In this document: piece after piece, positions 1 to 12,700 of the stretch
How the letters are laid out: each line of letters opens with the position of its first letter
Position numbering within the stretch: the stretch's first letter is position 1
Assembly (NCBI GenBank): GCA_030268105.1
Contig: BSDZ01000015.1
Location: forward strand, 3,871,501 to 3,935,500
Length of the DNA: 64,000 bases
Reading direction: 5' to 3'
Source: Volvox africanus
Lineage: Eukaryota; Chlorophyta; Chlorophyceae; Chlamydomonadales; Volvocaceae
Notes under the pieces: generated by a model
Databases searched by the model: none
What the model saw: the letters and a program-made list of their open reading frames with translations, nothing else
Told to the model about the DNA's origin: nothing
Program-made: the position numbers and the translations under genes

Positions 1-25
1 TCCGTGCTTTGACGGTCCGCCTCAC

Positions 26-731
26 CTTGAGGTGCGCGTCCAGGTTTCTGAAAAAGGTCATTGTGGCGGAGCTGTCCAGCGGCTGAAACGTCTCGCCAAT
101 CTTCTCGTTGCGCAGCGAGATCGGGGGAGGTACGAGGGACGATGTGCAGAGAGGTGGGGAAGAAGAAGAGCGGGGGGAGGCGTGGCGGGAGACAGGACGG
201 GGACATCATCTCGGAAACCTCGTAAAATCACGGAAACCTCTCTCCGCCAAGAGAACACGCACCTTACGTCCCACCAGCTGCGGCCACTCCTGCGCCGATG
301 CCACGTCGCCGTACACCAGCCCCGTCGTGGGATCTAGAAGGTACGTGGTCCCCCTGAAGCAGTTTTACGACATTGTAGTGAACGATGTACGTAATGAAGG
401 CGGATATGCTTCCGTCTGTGTGTTTGGGAAGGTGCCGACACAGACGGGCAAGCGCCTTTCTGGGCACCCTTTTCCGGTGCTTCCTTCCTTTGGTTTGGCT
501 CTTGAAACCCCCTCAACCCCAAACGCTAACGCACCTGTATCTCCACTCCTGGAGTTCCCACTCCCGAGTGTAGGCGACCGGGTTGACCCGACCCACCATC
601 GCCGCATTGGCACGTGAATGCAACTGACGGTTGTTCGCCGAGTTGGACTCCAGCAGCTGGCGCACACCGCTCCCATTGCCACCGGGCGAGGCGAAGGAGC
701 GGCTGTAGCTGGCGCCGTTGGGGCCACGGGC
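26..731 (-). other. Module F of the EF-hand giant (partial)
   Basis: Exon 731-535 holds a Ser/Asn-rich linker and the start of the WW-like motif (REWELQEWRY). Exon 353-263 completes it (GTTYLLDPTTGLVYGD, EWPQLVGRK). Exon 103-26 carries the helix MTFFRNLDAHLK. EF-hands would follow beyond the window. Confidence 0.75.
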
Positions 732-3700
732 CTACGTGCAGTACGGAACGTACAGCGTCCATCAGACAAGGCCAACAAAATGAATGTCCAAATGATAGAA
801 GAAATGTATTCCAAAGATCACAGGTTTAGGCCAGGAACCTCGTGTCATCGAAGTCTCAACTGATTGCCAACTAATTACCTGCAGCGCGTGCAGCCCCGTC
901 ATGAGCTCTCCGAAACGCAATGTGCCATCGCCGTCCAGGTCAAGAGCCGCCAGGTATGACAGCACGTATTGCAGCTGGCGGCTGCCCAGCTCCGGCATTA
1001 GGGCGCGCAGGAAGCGGCCGGCCTCTGACAGATCTAGAGCGCCATCGCTGGAGGGGGCACATGTCAAGCGGGCGGGATAGGGGTTAGAGAGCGGAGAAGA
1101 GGAGGCCAGGAGTCTGGTGCGGCACGGGGCTTCAACTTGTCAGAGCACAGAAGGGACATAGACAGTACGAAGTGATGTCGTTGACACGGCGCATTCTCTC
1201 TCGTGAGGTTTGGTGACTTTCGTGTGGGGCAACCCTCAAGGTTCCCTCACGCACTGGTTTCAAAGCAGACGGGTTTGCTAAGCGCGATTGTTTGCGCAGC
1301 TTCTCTGAGATCAGGTTAAAGACGGCAGATGATGCCTCAGGCAGGGGACTCTGCCGCTTACTTGTTGCGGTCGCAGGAGTTGAAGGTCCTGCGCGCCTGC
1401 GCCGGCTGTTCCGCGAGCCGATTAGATAGCTCGTCCAAAACAGAAAGCACATCGGAGGGAAAGCCCAAACCCGAGCTGCCGGCGCCGCCCACAACGCCCG
1501 AGAGCTGCTGTGTGGCGCGTAGGGAGTCCTTGGCAGCAGCCACAAACTCCTCGTAAGACACAGCCCCGTCACCGTTGGTGTCCATCATGGCCTGGTGGGT
1601 TGTAATATAGCGACAAGGGGAATGAACGACAGCCGTGGGGAAGGCTTGAAGGGCGAACCGACGTACATCAATACATACACACATCGACACCCGCATGTCA
1701 TGAGCTACCCCGGTCGCCTTCCCCGATATTCACTTCCCATCTCATGACATTTGACCGGCGGTGGTGGCGGTGGTGGTGGTGGTGGTGGCGGCGGTCGTGG
1801 AGCCGGTGGAGAGGTAAGTAGCGGTGGGGGCGGTGGGAGCGGCGGTGGGCACCCTTTCCTGTTCCCGCCAGAACCTCGCGGGGCCCCCAGCTGTCATCAT
1901 TCGTCTGAACCACTTTAAGTGGTCCCTGCACGTATTGCTCTCTTCCCGACTAGCACACTACCCCGTAGGCCTTATTGCGCACACACCACCCGCTTCTCCT
2001 GCCGATCTCGTGATGTCAGAAATCCCAACAGTCAGTGAACCTGACAGTCATATGCAAACGCACCAGGAAGTAGTGCAGCTCGGCGCGGCTGACGTCGGGC
2101 AACATGTCTCGGATCAGGCGACCCAGCTCCGAAGGCCGCAGCGAGCCGCTGCGGTCCGTGTCGTACATGTTGAACAGCTAGACATGGCGACGAGGATTCA
2201 GGGGTAAGAATGAGAAGGGTAATGGGGGAGAAGGGAAAGGGGTCAGAACGGACGGACGGACATACAGCACACCATAAGCCGGCGTTGCGTGCCCTGCGTG
2301 GAGAAGGTCGAGATCGAGGTCGCAGTGCCCTGTGAAACACCAATGCATTGGGCGGCGTTCATCCCTTTCCGCCTACAAGATTTCCCCTCACACCACAGAA
2401 GCCCCCAATCCCTGGTCCCCTAACTGATCTCCCCATTACATTACCTCCTGCAGTCGGACGCTGTTGGATTTCAGGTAACTATCCACGCGCGTCCACAGGT
2501 CATTGGGACGGAGCTCCGAAGCTCGGGTCAGTCGGCCGTTCTGATGAGCGGAGTTGGGGAGGGGAGGGAAGGGAAGGGAAGGGAAGGGAAGGGAAGGGAA
2601 GGGAAGGGAAGGGAAGGGAAGGGAAGGGAAGGGAAGGGAAGGGAAGGGAAGGGAAGGGAAGGGAAGGGAAGGGAAGGGAAGGGAAGGGAAGGGAAGGGAA
2701 GGGAAGGGAAGGGAAGGGAAGGGAAGGGAAGGGAAGGGAAGGGAAGGGAAGGGAAGGGAAGGGAAGGGAAGGGAAGGGAAGGGAAGGGAAGGGAAGGGAA
2801 GGGAAGGGAAGGGAAGGGAAGGGAAGGGAAGGGAAGGGAAGGGAAGGGAAGGGAAGGGAAGGGAAGGGAAGGGAAGGGAAGCGAAGGGAAGGGAAGGGAA
2901 GGGGAGGGAAGGGAAGGGAAGCGAAGGCGCAATCACATTCACACTCAAAAAGATGCCACAGGCCCCTATCAGGTGAGACATAAATGTGTTGCCGGTTGTA
3001 CCCGGAAAGCAGGCGGCGGGGAGGCTAATGACGGCAACTAAACAAAACCAGACGTTCTGCCGAGGAGGTGAGGACCTCTAGGTCCTCAAATGACGTGCAG
3101 GAGCGTTATCGAGGTTTCATGACACCGCAACAAAAGATGCTCTGCGGCCTACCGCCATACGCATACCACCACTGCACCCTCCACCATCCCGAACATCCTG
3201 GACCCATTCCAATCTTCAAACCTGCAATTTTCCCAGCAGCTGGGGCCAAGCGCGGCCGTCGGGAGAGGAGTACAACCTCTGGGTCCTAGGGTCGAGCAGC
3301 AGTACCTGACCGTTGTACGGAAACTCCTGCGCAGAACATGTGTGTTTGTGTATGTGCTCGTACGGATGCGAGTGAGCGTATGTCGCGACGTAGATGGCTG
3401 GACATCGAAGAATAACGAAGTTTTAAGTTTCAAGTTAAGAACCCTAAAACCCAATGCCAGGAAATACGAAGTTATGAACCCTAAACCCCCTGCGCGCAAG
3501 GCTGTGCTGTTGGCCAGCAGAGGGAAGGACAAGTAATGGAGGTACAACGGTGTATTTGTTTGAAGCTAAGGACAGCAGCTCCAGTTAAATCTGCGATGCT
3601 CAGCTTCAAACGAACAGACTCCGGACCCAGAACGAACGTACACGACATCCACATGCAACACCGCCTCCAATATGCCTATGTCTCGTGTGCGCCTGTTCTA

Positions 3701-6700
3701 TAACAAAGCGCACCTGCAAAGCCATTTCCGTCTCCAGATCGGTGCCGTCCGCGGAAGCCAAGGAGCCGCGGCTGCGGGGCCGCGCACCTCCCAGTGACGT
3801 ACGCATATGAGGACCCGCGCCAGCCAGGAATCCGCCCCGTAGCAACACCTCCTCGCGACCGCCCGCCACCCGCGCACGTGCGTCCACTGCTCGCATCGCG
3901 ATACAGAATTCTCTGTACGACAAGCACCCGTCGCCGTCCATATCATACGCGTGCAAGTGCGCTAGGGCGTATCGCAGCTGCTGGTCACTCAATGGCGGCG
4001 TAACTGCAGTGCGCAGGAGCTGAACCAACTCGCGCGGCTCCAGGAGGCCGTTCCGGTTGACGTCAAAGGAGGAGAAGGCGGTACGCATTTCCGCCTGGAA
4101 AGACGACGGAGAGGGCGAATGAATGAATGAATGAATGAATGAATGAATGCGTTGAACACAAAACCAAACCAGTGGAGCAGGAGGGTCATGGGGTGTGTGG
4201 GCAGCGGGTGTGGGGAGGCGAGCACAAAGCGAGTTAAGCGGACGGGTATACATGTATCAATATCTTTTTTCCCGCTATGATGAACCTGCACGTCAACAAC
4301 CTCCCGCAGACACAACCAGCTTCTATGTGAGTTGTAGGATCTCCTTCCTTCGCTTCCTGCCGCCTCTTCCCCGTCACACCCACCCCGTAATTCCGCACGT
4401 AGTCCGACACGCGCTGCAGCGCCCCGGTCACATCGGCAGTCAGCTGGCGGGTGGCTGATTCTTCCGCCCGGCAGCTGCGGGCAGCCTAGGATAAGATGGG
4501 GAGGGGGAGGGAGGGGGAGGCGGAGTGTAGGTGGGCGGGTGGGGCGGGGCGGGAAGGAGCACATCGCCGCGGGGAGAACTTCAGTAGTGATGCAATATCC
4601 CCTAAACAGCCTCATGGGTCGACAGCCAAACAAAACATGTTCCCCCAACCGCCCCCGGTACGCGCTGCGAGACCAGCTGGCGCATCGCAGCGCCTCGCCC
4701 ACCTGGCCCACAAGCACATTTCCAATCCAAGATCTGGATCTCGCCCCTCACCTCCAGGAACTCCTCATAAGTGATTCTGCCGTCTTGGTTCCGGTCCACC
4801 ATCACCTGACGCGAAAGGTGAGGGGTAACAGAGATAGGATCAAGAGGAGAATACTGGGACATCCCAGACAGATGGGATCCACTACGCGGCCGAAATATGG
4901 GTTTGGTAGGCGAGCCGTGGGGACATAAGTTTGCGAATGCACGATGTCAGGGATCTCAATCTCTTATTTAACCCCTTCCCTTTTTGACATCGATATCCAT
5001 ATCCATATCCATATGTATGTACACATATCCATATTCATATCCATATCCATATGTATGTATACATACAGACCGGGGACCCTGACGGGGCGCGGTCAGGGCC
5101 CCCGCTGCTTATCCTTGCAGGGCAAGTCGCCCAAAGTGCAACACCCGTTCATCCAAATCCAGATCCAGATCCAGATCCATATACGTATACGTATTTGTAA
5201 ACGCAAGTAAATACACATACCTGGAAGTACTTGATGTCCCCCGTGGTGACCTGGCCCCCCGGCAGGAAGTGCTCCACCAGACGACCCAGCTCCTCGGGGG
5301 CCAGCCATCCCTTGGAACCGCTGTCGAAGTGCGAAAACACCTGAGGCGAGAGAGGGGAGGAAGAGAGGAGAGAAAAACATACAAACACACACACACAGCA
5401 AAAAGAGCATGGCAGCGGCAGAGAGGAGCCACAGCAGGGTGGGGCTGCGTTAAGTTGGACGGCCGTGGCTCTCTCCCCCAGTAAGGTTGACCTTCAACAG
5501 CGACAGCGAGCAACGGGAATACATAACCAGGCGAAAGCATAGGTTCAGGATCAAATCAATACACATGCGGATAAAATCACTCTGTCACATGCGCATCTCA
5601 ATGATGCACTTCCAGTCGCATTTCGGAATTTCGGGAGCCGCAAGCTGCGGCACGGCCCCCCCTACCTGCTGACTAGCCCTTCCAAGCGTGTAACATGCGC
5701 ACCTCTTTGCACCTCATCCGGTGCTGCTTGAGGTAGGCGTCGAGGGTTTCAAACAGCGAGGAAGCGATGGAGCGCTCCTGGGAGGGCGGAGGGCGGAGGC
5801 ATATGGGTGCGCACGCAAAGAAACCAAGCGGGAATGGGATTGAGCAGCTGACGGATACAGATATGAGAAGACAATGTGGAGGAGACACGCCCAGATGAAG
5901 TAAGGGTAAGTGTAGGGGGCATACGTCAGCCGCGACAGTGTCAGAGGTAACCAATATATCAATCACTATCAGCGCCTGATCCCGCTGGCCCCCTTCCGTG
6001 TACCACCACGCTATATCGTTATTATATATCGTTATTATAAAACGTTATTGCCGCAGATATTCCGTTACAACCAAAACAATACATACATATACATGTGTGT
6101 ATTGTGTATGTGTATGTGTGTATGTGTGTACGTATGTGTGTATGTGCTTATATCTTCGAAGTCTCACCTGAATTACAACTGTGCCGTCCCGGTACACGCC
6201 CACCAGACGCGGCCATACGCCGGGCTGCGGTTGACATTTGACAGTTGGCAGGGGCAACAAGAGGTCGGGGTTCCGGGAATGCATGTGAGGCAGGCCAGAA
6301 GAGTACGTGGCGCTGAATGTTCGAAGGAGGGGTTCACGGCGGCATGTCGGTTGCAATCTCACGATGAAGGCTATAGGCAAGCAGACACGATGTTGACACA
6401 CACGCGACATCCCTCATGAAGCTCCCTCCCTGCCCCCTGTTCCCCTCTAGCCCCTTGTCCCTCTTCGGCCCTTTTCGGTCACCTGGTCCTGGCGATACAC
6501 CCGGTTTGTGTGCGGGTCAAGCAGGTAGAGCTCACCCCGCCATTCAACCTCCACCAGCTGCCAGGAGTCACTGCAGGTAGTTGTGGGTTTTCACGAGCGG
6601 TGGCCTTTATTCAGGTTTCAGGGTTTCACAGGTTGCACTACGTCCTATCCAAGATTGGCACTCACCCCTCGAACGTGACTCGGTGGGCGCTGGTGCCCAT

Positions 6701-9700
6701 ACGGCGCAGCCCGGTGGTTGTTGGACTCTGGCTTGGCTGGGAGGCAAGCCAGTCGGTGGGTAGGGGATGTAGGGAAGGGGAAGGCGAATGAAAAGGATCA
6801 GCTGGTGCTGGTACTGAAGGAGCGAGGACTAAACGTGAAAGGGAAGGGAAAGGTGTGTGTTAGTACATGAGCCCGCGAGGATCAGGCAGCCGGGAAGGGC
6901 GATGGGACGGGGGCCCACAGGAACCAGTAGGCTCCTTTTTCTAAGGAACCGGATGATTAACAGCAAGCAACGACTACGCTCTTGACACGACGGTCTTCGA
7001 ACGACTGTACAGACAAAAACGAGCTACAGCCAGTATGTGACATTAGACATTATCCCGATGGGCAATCGCATCACATTCACGCTCACTGGAAAGCCGATGT
7101 CACCTGGATGTTATTGTAGCTGCTGCGGGTGCCGAGCGCCGGGGGCCCACTCTGCGCCAGCTGCGCCAGCTGGGGCACGCGCATGAGGCGAGCCAGCATC
7201 AACCAGCTGATTACGCCGCTCTGGTCCACATCCTGTCAGGGTCCGGGTTACCGGGGAATACAGAGGGGGCTGACGGAAGGGGCGGACGCAGTGCTGCGCC
7301 GCACCGAATAACAGCAAAGAAAATACTCACTCATACCCTGACTAAATGAGCGGGAAGCCGGGGACCAGCAGGCAGGGAATGCCGAGGGTCTTGGAAGGAT
7401 GTAGGTCGGATGAGGACGATATTCTGTGCGGCCTTAAAAGGGTGATCTGTAGGCTCTCATTTGACGTTGAACTGGACTTAACGGTTATCTATTAGGAGTA
7501 GGTTATTGCCGTACTCTTCTGCCGTACCTGCGCATACAAGTACGACAGAATGGCGCGGCGCGCTGCCTCTTGCAGGTCGGGAATCAGATTGTGTAGGAAG
7601 CGAGCGAACTCGGGGAAGCTCAGGCAGCCGCGACGGGACGTGTCGGCCGCCTCGAAGTGCTGCAGCGCAATCGCCTAACAGGTGGAAGGACGGAGGAGGC
7701 CAAAAAGGGTCCAAGAACCGGGGTAAGGAAGGGGTAAGGATCCCCATTAGCTTGCGGCTTATGACGTGGGGCCCGTGTCTTATCAGAGATTTGAACTCGC
7801 AGTTTACATAGCAGCCCGAGGCTCTACTCCATCCCTTCCGTCCAATCCTCCCTCACATCTTCCTCCCACTTCCCATTTCTCACCGAATACTGCAGAAGGT
7901 AGGCCTGAAAGCGGTCCAGGGCCGCCTTGATCCCCGGATCACGTGCCCCGCCGCTGGCCGCCGCTGCACGCTCCGCCGCTAGACATTCTTTCGCCACTGA
8001 CATCATCTCATCGAAGCTGATACCGCCGTCTCCGTTAATGTCCAGAAGGGCCTGTGGGCCGGGTGGGGAAGTTATCGCTTGAAGTCTTTCAGGAATACAG
8101 GCGGCCGTGGCACGGAGAGTACTGCGGAAGAGGTCGCGATCCTGTAACCCCGAACACGATGCGGAGCGACTAGTTACAATACCAGGCACTGATCAGGGGA
8201 AAGAGAAAGGGAAGGTTTCAGGACTTGATAGCTACCGAGGGCCCCTCAGCCGACGATCTGACCTGGAAGTAGTGGAGCTGTCCCTCACTGAAGCCCGGCA
8301 GAATGGTGGCCACCAGCTGCCGCAACTCGCCCATGTCCAGGTGGCCGGAGCGATCCGCGTCAAAGCGGTCAAACATGTCGCGAAACTTGACCCTGTGTAC
8401 ATGCACATGATCGTCCGCACATGATCGTCCGGCGGCAAAGAAGTCACAGGAGGGGGTTAAGGTTGTGACACGGATGAGCCCAATGCGCAGTTGTATCCCA
8501 CCTGTTGGTCCGCAGGTACGCGTCCAGTGCCGCGAAAAGCCCGCCGTCATCTCGCCGCTGCGTGAGGCGCAGCACCCCGCTGGCGTCCTGCACCCCCACT
8601 ACCTGGGGCCACTCCCCGGGAACCAGCTCCTCGTACACCAGCCCCGTGGCAGGATCTCGTTTCAGCCGGCGGCTGGTGTTGGGGTCGTACACGTCCTCCA
8701 AGGCCCACTCCGCGCCACCTGATGGGGCAGCGTGGGGTGTTGCGTCATACGCCGGCTGAATGTGCAACTATCTCCGTATCTATTTGCCACTGACATTTGG
8801 TAAGGGTCTGAGTGTGGGCGTACGTATGTGTGTGCTTCGCGCTGTGGACCTTACATGAACACGAATCCCATCGTGCCTAATCGTGCCTCTGTAAGATCGG
8901 GCAGGAAGTGTGTGAAGTCTGTGCCCCACAAGGGCGTCTGTTGGTGAGGGGTCCCCGCAAGTGGGTGGCCTTAATCCGGAATCCAGACACAACCTCGTGG
9001 TGGTCCAGCCACCTGCCTGGCATCGCAGCGATGGAGGCCTGGCGGGAGAGAGACCGCTCCAAGGGCTGCTGCTGCGATGACCCACGGGTCGGTAGGGGCT
9101 GCTGCTGGCCCCGGGTCACCTCCGCGGCCCGTAGCGCGTGAAGCAGCTCAGGAAAGCTGACCGAGCCGTCACCGTTAGCGTCCAGCCTGTGTGGGAACGA
9201 CAGGTACATGTCCACACATCATCTTTCCAGTACACACTTTCTTAGTAAGTCATGCTGCGAAGTTCGCTCTTCCCGCCTCTCAGAAACCCCACTGGACCCT
9301 CACTGGACTGTCGTCAACTGCTCCGTACTCACTCGTACATGTGCGCCAGCAGGTACCTCAGCTGGTCCTCTCCCAGCCCCGGCACTGCGCTCGCGAAGAA
9401 CCTGGCCAGCTCAATCGGCTCCAGGCGGCCGTTGCCGTTCACGTCGAAGCGGGCGAAGGCAGCCCCGGCGGACTCCCGATTGGCACGTAGGTAGTCCGTC
9501 ACGCGGCGGAGGACAGCCTGCGAGATCGACCGGGGGCATGAGGGCCGCACGGGTTTATAGCAGTACCTTAGGAGGGAGAACTGGGGGTTCAACAGACAGG
9601 TATGAGTAGAACGGAGGGGAAGAGGGCAAGATCAGCCTGCTTGCCCTGTCGGGCGGAATAACTAGCGGAGCCCAATTTACACTTCGCGCCTGGACGGGGT

Positions 9701-12700
9701 GGAAGGGGAACCTCACACCCTTCAAACCTGGATCCGCTGCGCTTCTCCCCCATAATGGTTCCCCGAACCACACCCCTGTTTTGGGATCCCCAGGCGCGCA
9801 GCGACTTCTGCTCTTTCCGGATCGCTTTGCTGTCACGCCGCTGAACTCTTCCTGTCTCACATCTGCGCTATTTGGCGTTTCCTCAACCGCATTTCCCGTA
9901 ACACCTCATCCTGCTCCATGAACGCAATCCCCCATCAAACGTTGTGACCCCCCAGCGTCACCTGCACGTCTGAGCTTGCTGTCCCCGTGCCCCCTGCCGC
10001 CCGCTCTGCCGCCAGCCTCTTGGCCGCTTCCAGGGATGCCTTGGCGGCCGCCAGGAACTCCTGCTGTGTCACGTGGCCGTCTCCGGAGCTGTCCAGCATG
10101 GCCATGATGTACTTGAGCTCCGAACCCGTCACCCCGGGCACAAGCTGCGACACCAGCTGACTCAGCTCGGACAGCTCCAGGGTGCCGCTGCGGTCCGTGT
10201 CGAAACGGTCAAACAGGTCCCGGAACTTCACCTGCAGTGGGGGAGACGAAGGGTTGGGGATTGAAAATTGAGGGAAGTATTTTTGCAATCTTCACAGGTA
10301 GGTGCCGAGCCAGAAGTCCTGGTGCGACAAATGTCCCTAGAAGTTCTGGGTTCATATCACCACCAGTCCCTGGGATTTCCAAGGGGTGATGGAATAGTGG
10401 GCGCCACACCCTCTGGTCCATGGATCATGTAGGGTGTGGTTATAGCAGTTTATTGCGAGTTGCCCGGGGGGAGCAAAGTTGATTGCTCCGTTAGTTGATT
10501 CCGCCAGATTCTGCTGGATGCGTGCAGGTGGTGAGCGCTTAGCCCAACAAATACATGCTGAAGCCGATTGGGGTCAATGGATAAACAAGGGCATACCTCT
10601 AGAAGAAGGGAGGAACAGGGCTCCGCCTAGGATTGTGGGCCGCTGGTGGGGTATGCCGCCAACTAGGATTCGCAGGACTGGTGTCGACATGGGAAACGGC
10701 ATTGGGATTGGGACAGGGTCTGGGTCCTGATCAGGGCTGCTTCGGGAGCTGGTGCAGCCGGACTGAATTGCATCGAAATGGAGCCCCCCCTCCTCACCTT
10801 GTATTCCCGCAGGTACTTGTCCAAATTCGTGAAGAGGTCCACCACCACGTTGCGGGAGCGCAGGACCAGCCGGTTGTCCTGCAGGCCGGTTATGGTGATG
10901 GAGTTACGAGATAAAAGGTTCAACGAAGGCCGAGGCTAAAGCGGCAGCAGAGATAGAGAGGTCATCGAAAAGGGGGCCCCAGCATGGAAGACGCGGCATG
11001 GGGCCCGATGGGGTCTTGAAGTATAGTGGGAAAAGAAAGCGGCAGAAGAACAACAGCACGGGAATTTTGCTTCGCAACCAGGCCTGGCCTGAGCCTGAGC
11101 CTGAGCCTCAAGTGCCTCCAATTCCCAGCCTGCCGCCGCCCTGATGAACGAAAATCCAATTCCCTCGCTTCCCAATTACAGATCTTGCATCCTCAACCCT
11201 TCCTCACTTTCCGGTGTTTTCTTTCCTTGGTTGCGTTATTGTTTGTTTGCATTCATCCCCTTCCCTTCTCACTCCCCTTCTCCGTCCTTACACACCTGCC
11301 ACCTGCCAACCATTTCCGGATACTGGTCCTGTGGCGTGTCCGCGTACACGGCACCCGTACGTCGGTCTAGAAGGTATGTACGACCCTCCCAGTTCATGGG
11401 CTCTAAAATCCATTCTGCAACGCCACCGTTGCTAAAACGTGGGACGGCAGGTGACGAGCCGCGGCTTAACGGTGATGACCCACGGGTCGGTAGGGGCTGC
11501 TGCTGGCCCCGGGTCACCTCCGCGGCCCGTAGCGCGTGAAGCAGCTCAGGAAAGCTGACCGAGCCGTCACCGTTAGCGTCCAGCCTGTGTGGGAACGACA
11601 GGTACATGTCCACACATCATCTTTCCAGTACACACTTTCTTAGTAAGTCATACTGCGAAGTTCGCTCTTCCCGCCTCTCAGAAACCCCACTGGACCCTCA
11701 CTGGACTGTCGTCAACTGCTCCGTACTCACTCGTACATGTGCGCCAGCAGGTACCTCAGCTGGTCCTCTCCCAGCCCCGGCACTGCGCTCGCGAAGAACC
11801 TGGCCAGCTCAATCGGCTCCAGGCGGCCGTTGCCGTTCACGTCGAAGCGGGCGAAGGCGGCCGCGGCGGACTCCCGATTGGCACGTAGGTAGTCCGTCAC
11901 GCGGCGGAGGACAGCCTGGAAATACGAATGAATGGATGGCACTCGGCTTTCGGTGGCCTTAGGAAGCTGATGGTTTCGAGCAGGCCCTGCCTAGGCACAC
12001 CGCGGTTCCTTCGGGCTTTGGGCCCCCGATTCTGTATGCAACTCCCCTACCCGTCTAGCGGAATGGAATGTTGCAAGTGCTCCTCCCTTCCCTAGTTGAC
12101 TGCAGCTCGAGGGCTTGGGGTTCGGGTTGCGGGAAATGCGTTAAGGATTTGCTTCCTCTTCCGGAATCCACTTCTTGCCCCCTGGCTTCGGAAGGCAAAC
12201 ATCACTTGTGTCTTCTGTCCCAGGCTACTGCCCACCCTGACACCATCATTTGCTCCGTGCTGCTTCCATTAACGCTAAGCCCCACCTGCACGTCTGAGCT
12301 TGCTGTCCCCGTGCCCCCTGCCGCCCGCTCTGCCGCCAGCCTCTTGGCCGCTTCCAGGGATGCCTTGGCGGCCGCCAGGAACTCCTGCTGTGTCACGTGG
12401 CCGTCTCCGGAGCTGTCCAGCATGGCCATGATGTACTTGAGCTCCGAACCCGTCACCCCGGGCACAAGCTGCGACACCAGCTGACTCAGCTCGGACAGCT
12501 CCAGGGTGCCGCTGCGGTCCGTGTCGAAACGGTCAAACAGGTCCCGGAACTTCACCTGCAGTGGGGGAGACGAAGAGTTGAGAAAGCAGGGGGCAACTCA
12601 GGGCCCTGACGGGATTGATGGCATTGACAGGAAAGAAAGCCCCAGCTGGCAGCAAGCCCCAGTCCAAAGGACCCACCGCACCGCAACCCCAAGATGGAGG

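Larger units (their letters stand above)
3714..6557 (-). other. Module D of the EF-hand giant
   Basis: The WW-like motif is split over exons 6557-6483 (LVEVEWRGELYLLDPHTNR) and 6224-6168 (VWPRLVGVYRDG). The helix is SSLFETLDAYLKQHR. First EF loop DSGSKGWLAPEE is degenerate; DRNQDGRITYEE, DVNRNGLLEPRE and DMDGDGCLSYRE are canonical. The last exon (4094-3714) holds both loops of the second pair plus a long Arg/Gly/Ser tail. Exon limits between 4752 and 4487 are uncertain. Confidence 0.75.

Noticed and set aside
2348..3041. Long open frames rich in GREGKG or SLPFP
   Set aside because: They are the GGGAA array translated in several frames; both strands are open because the unit has no stop codon.
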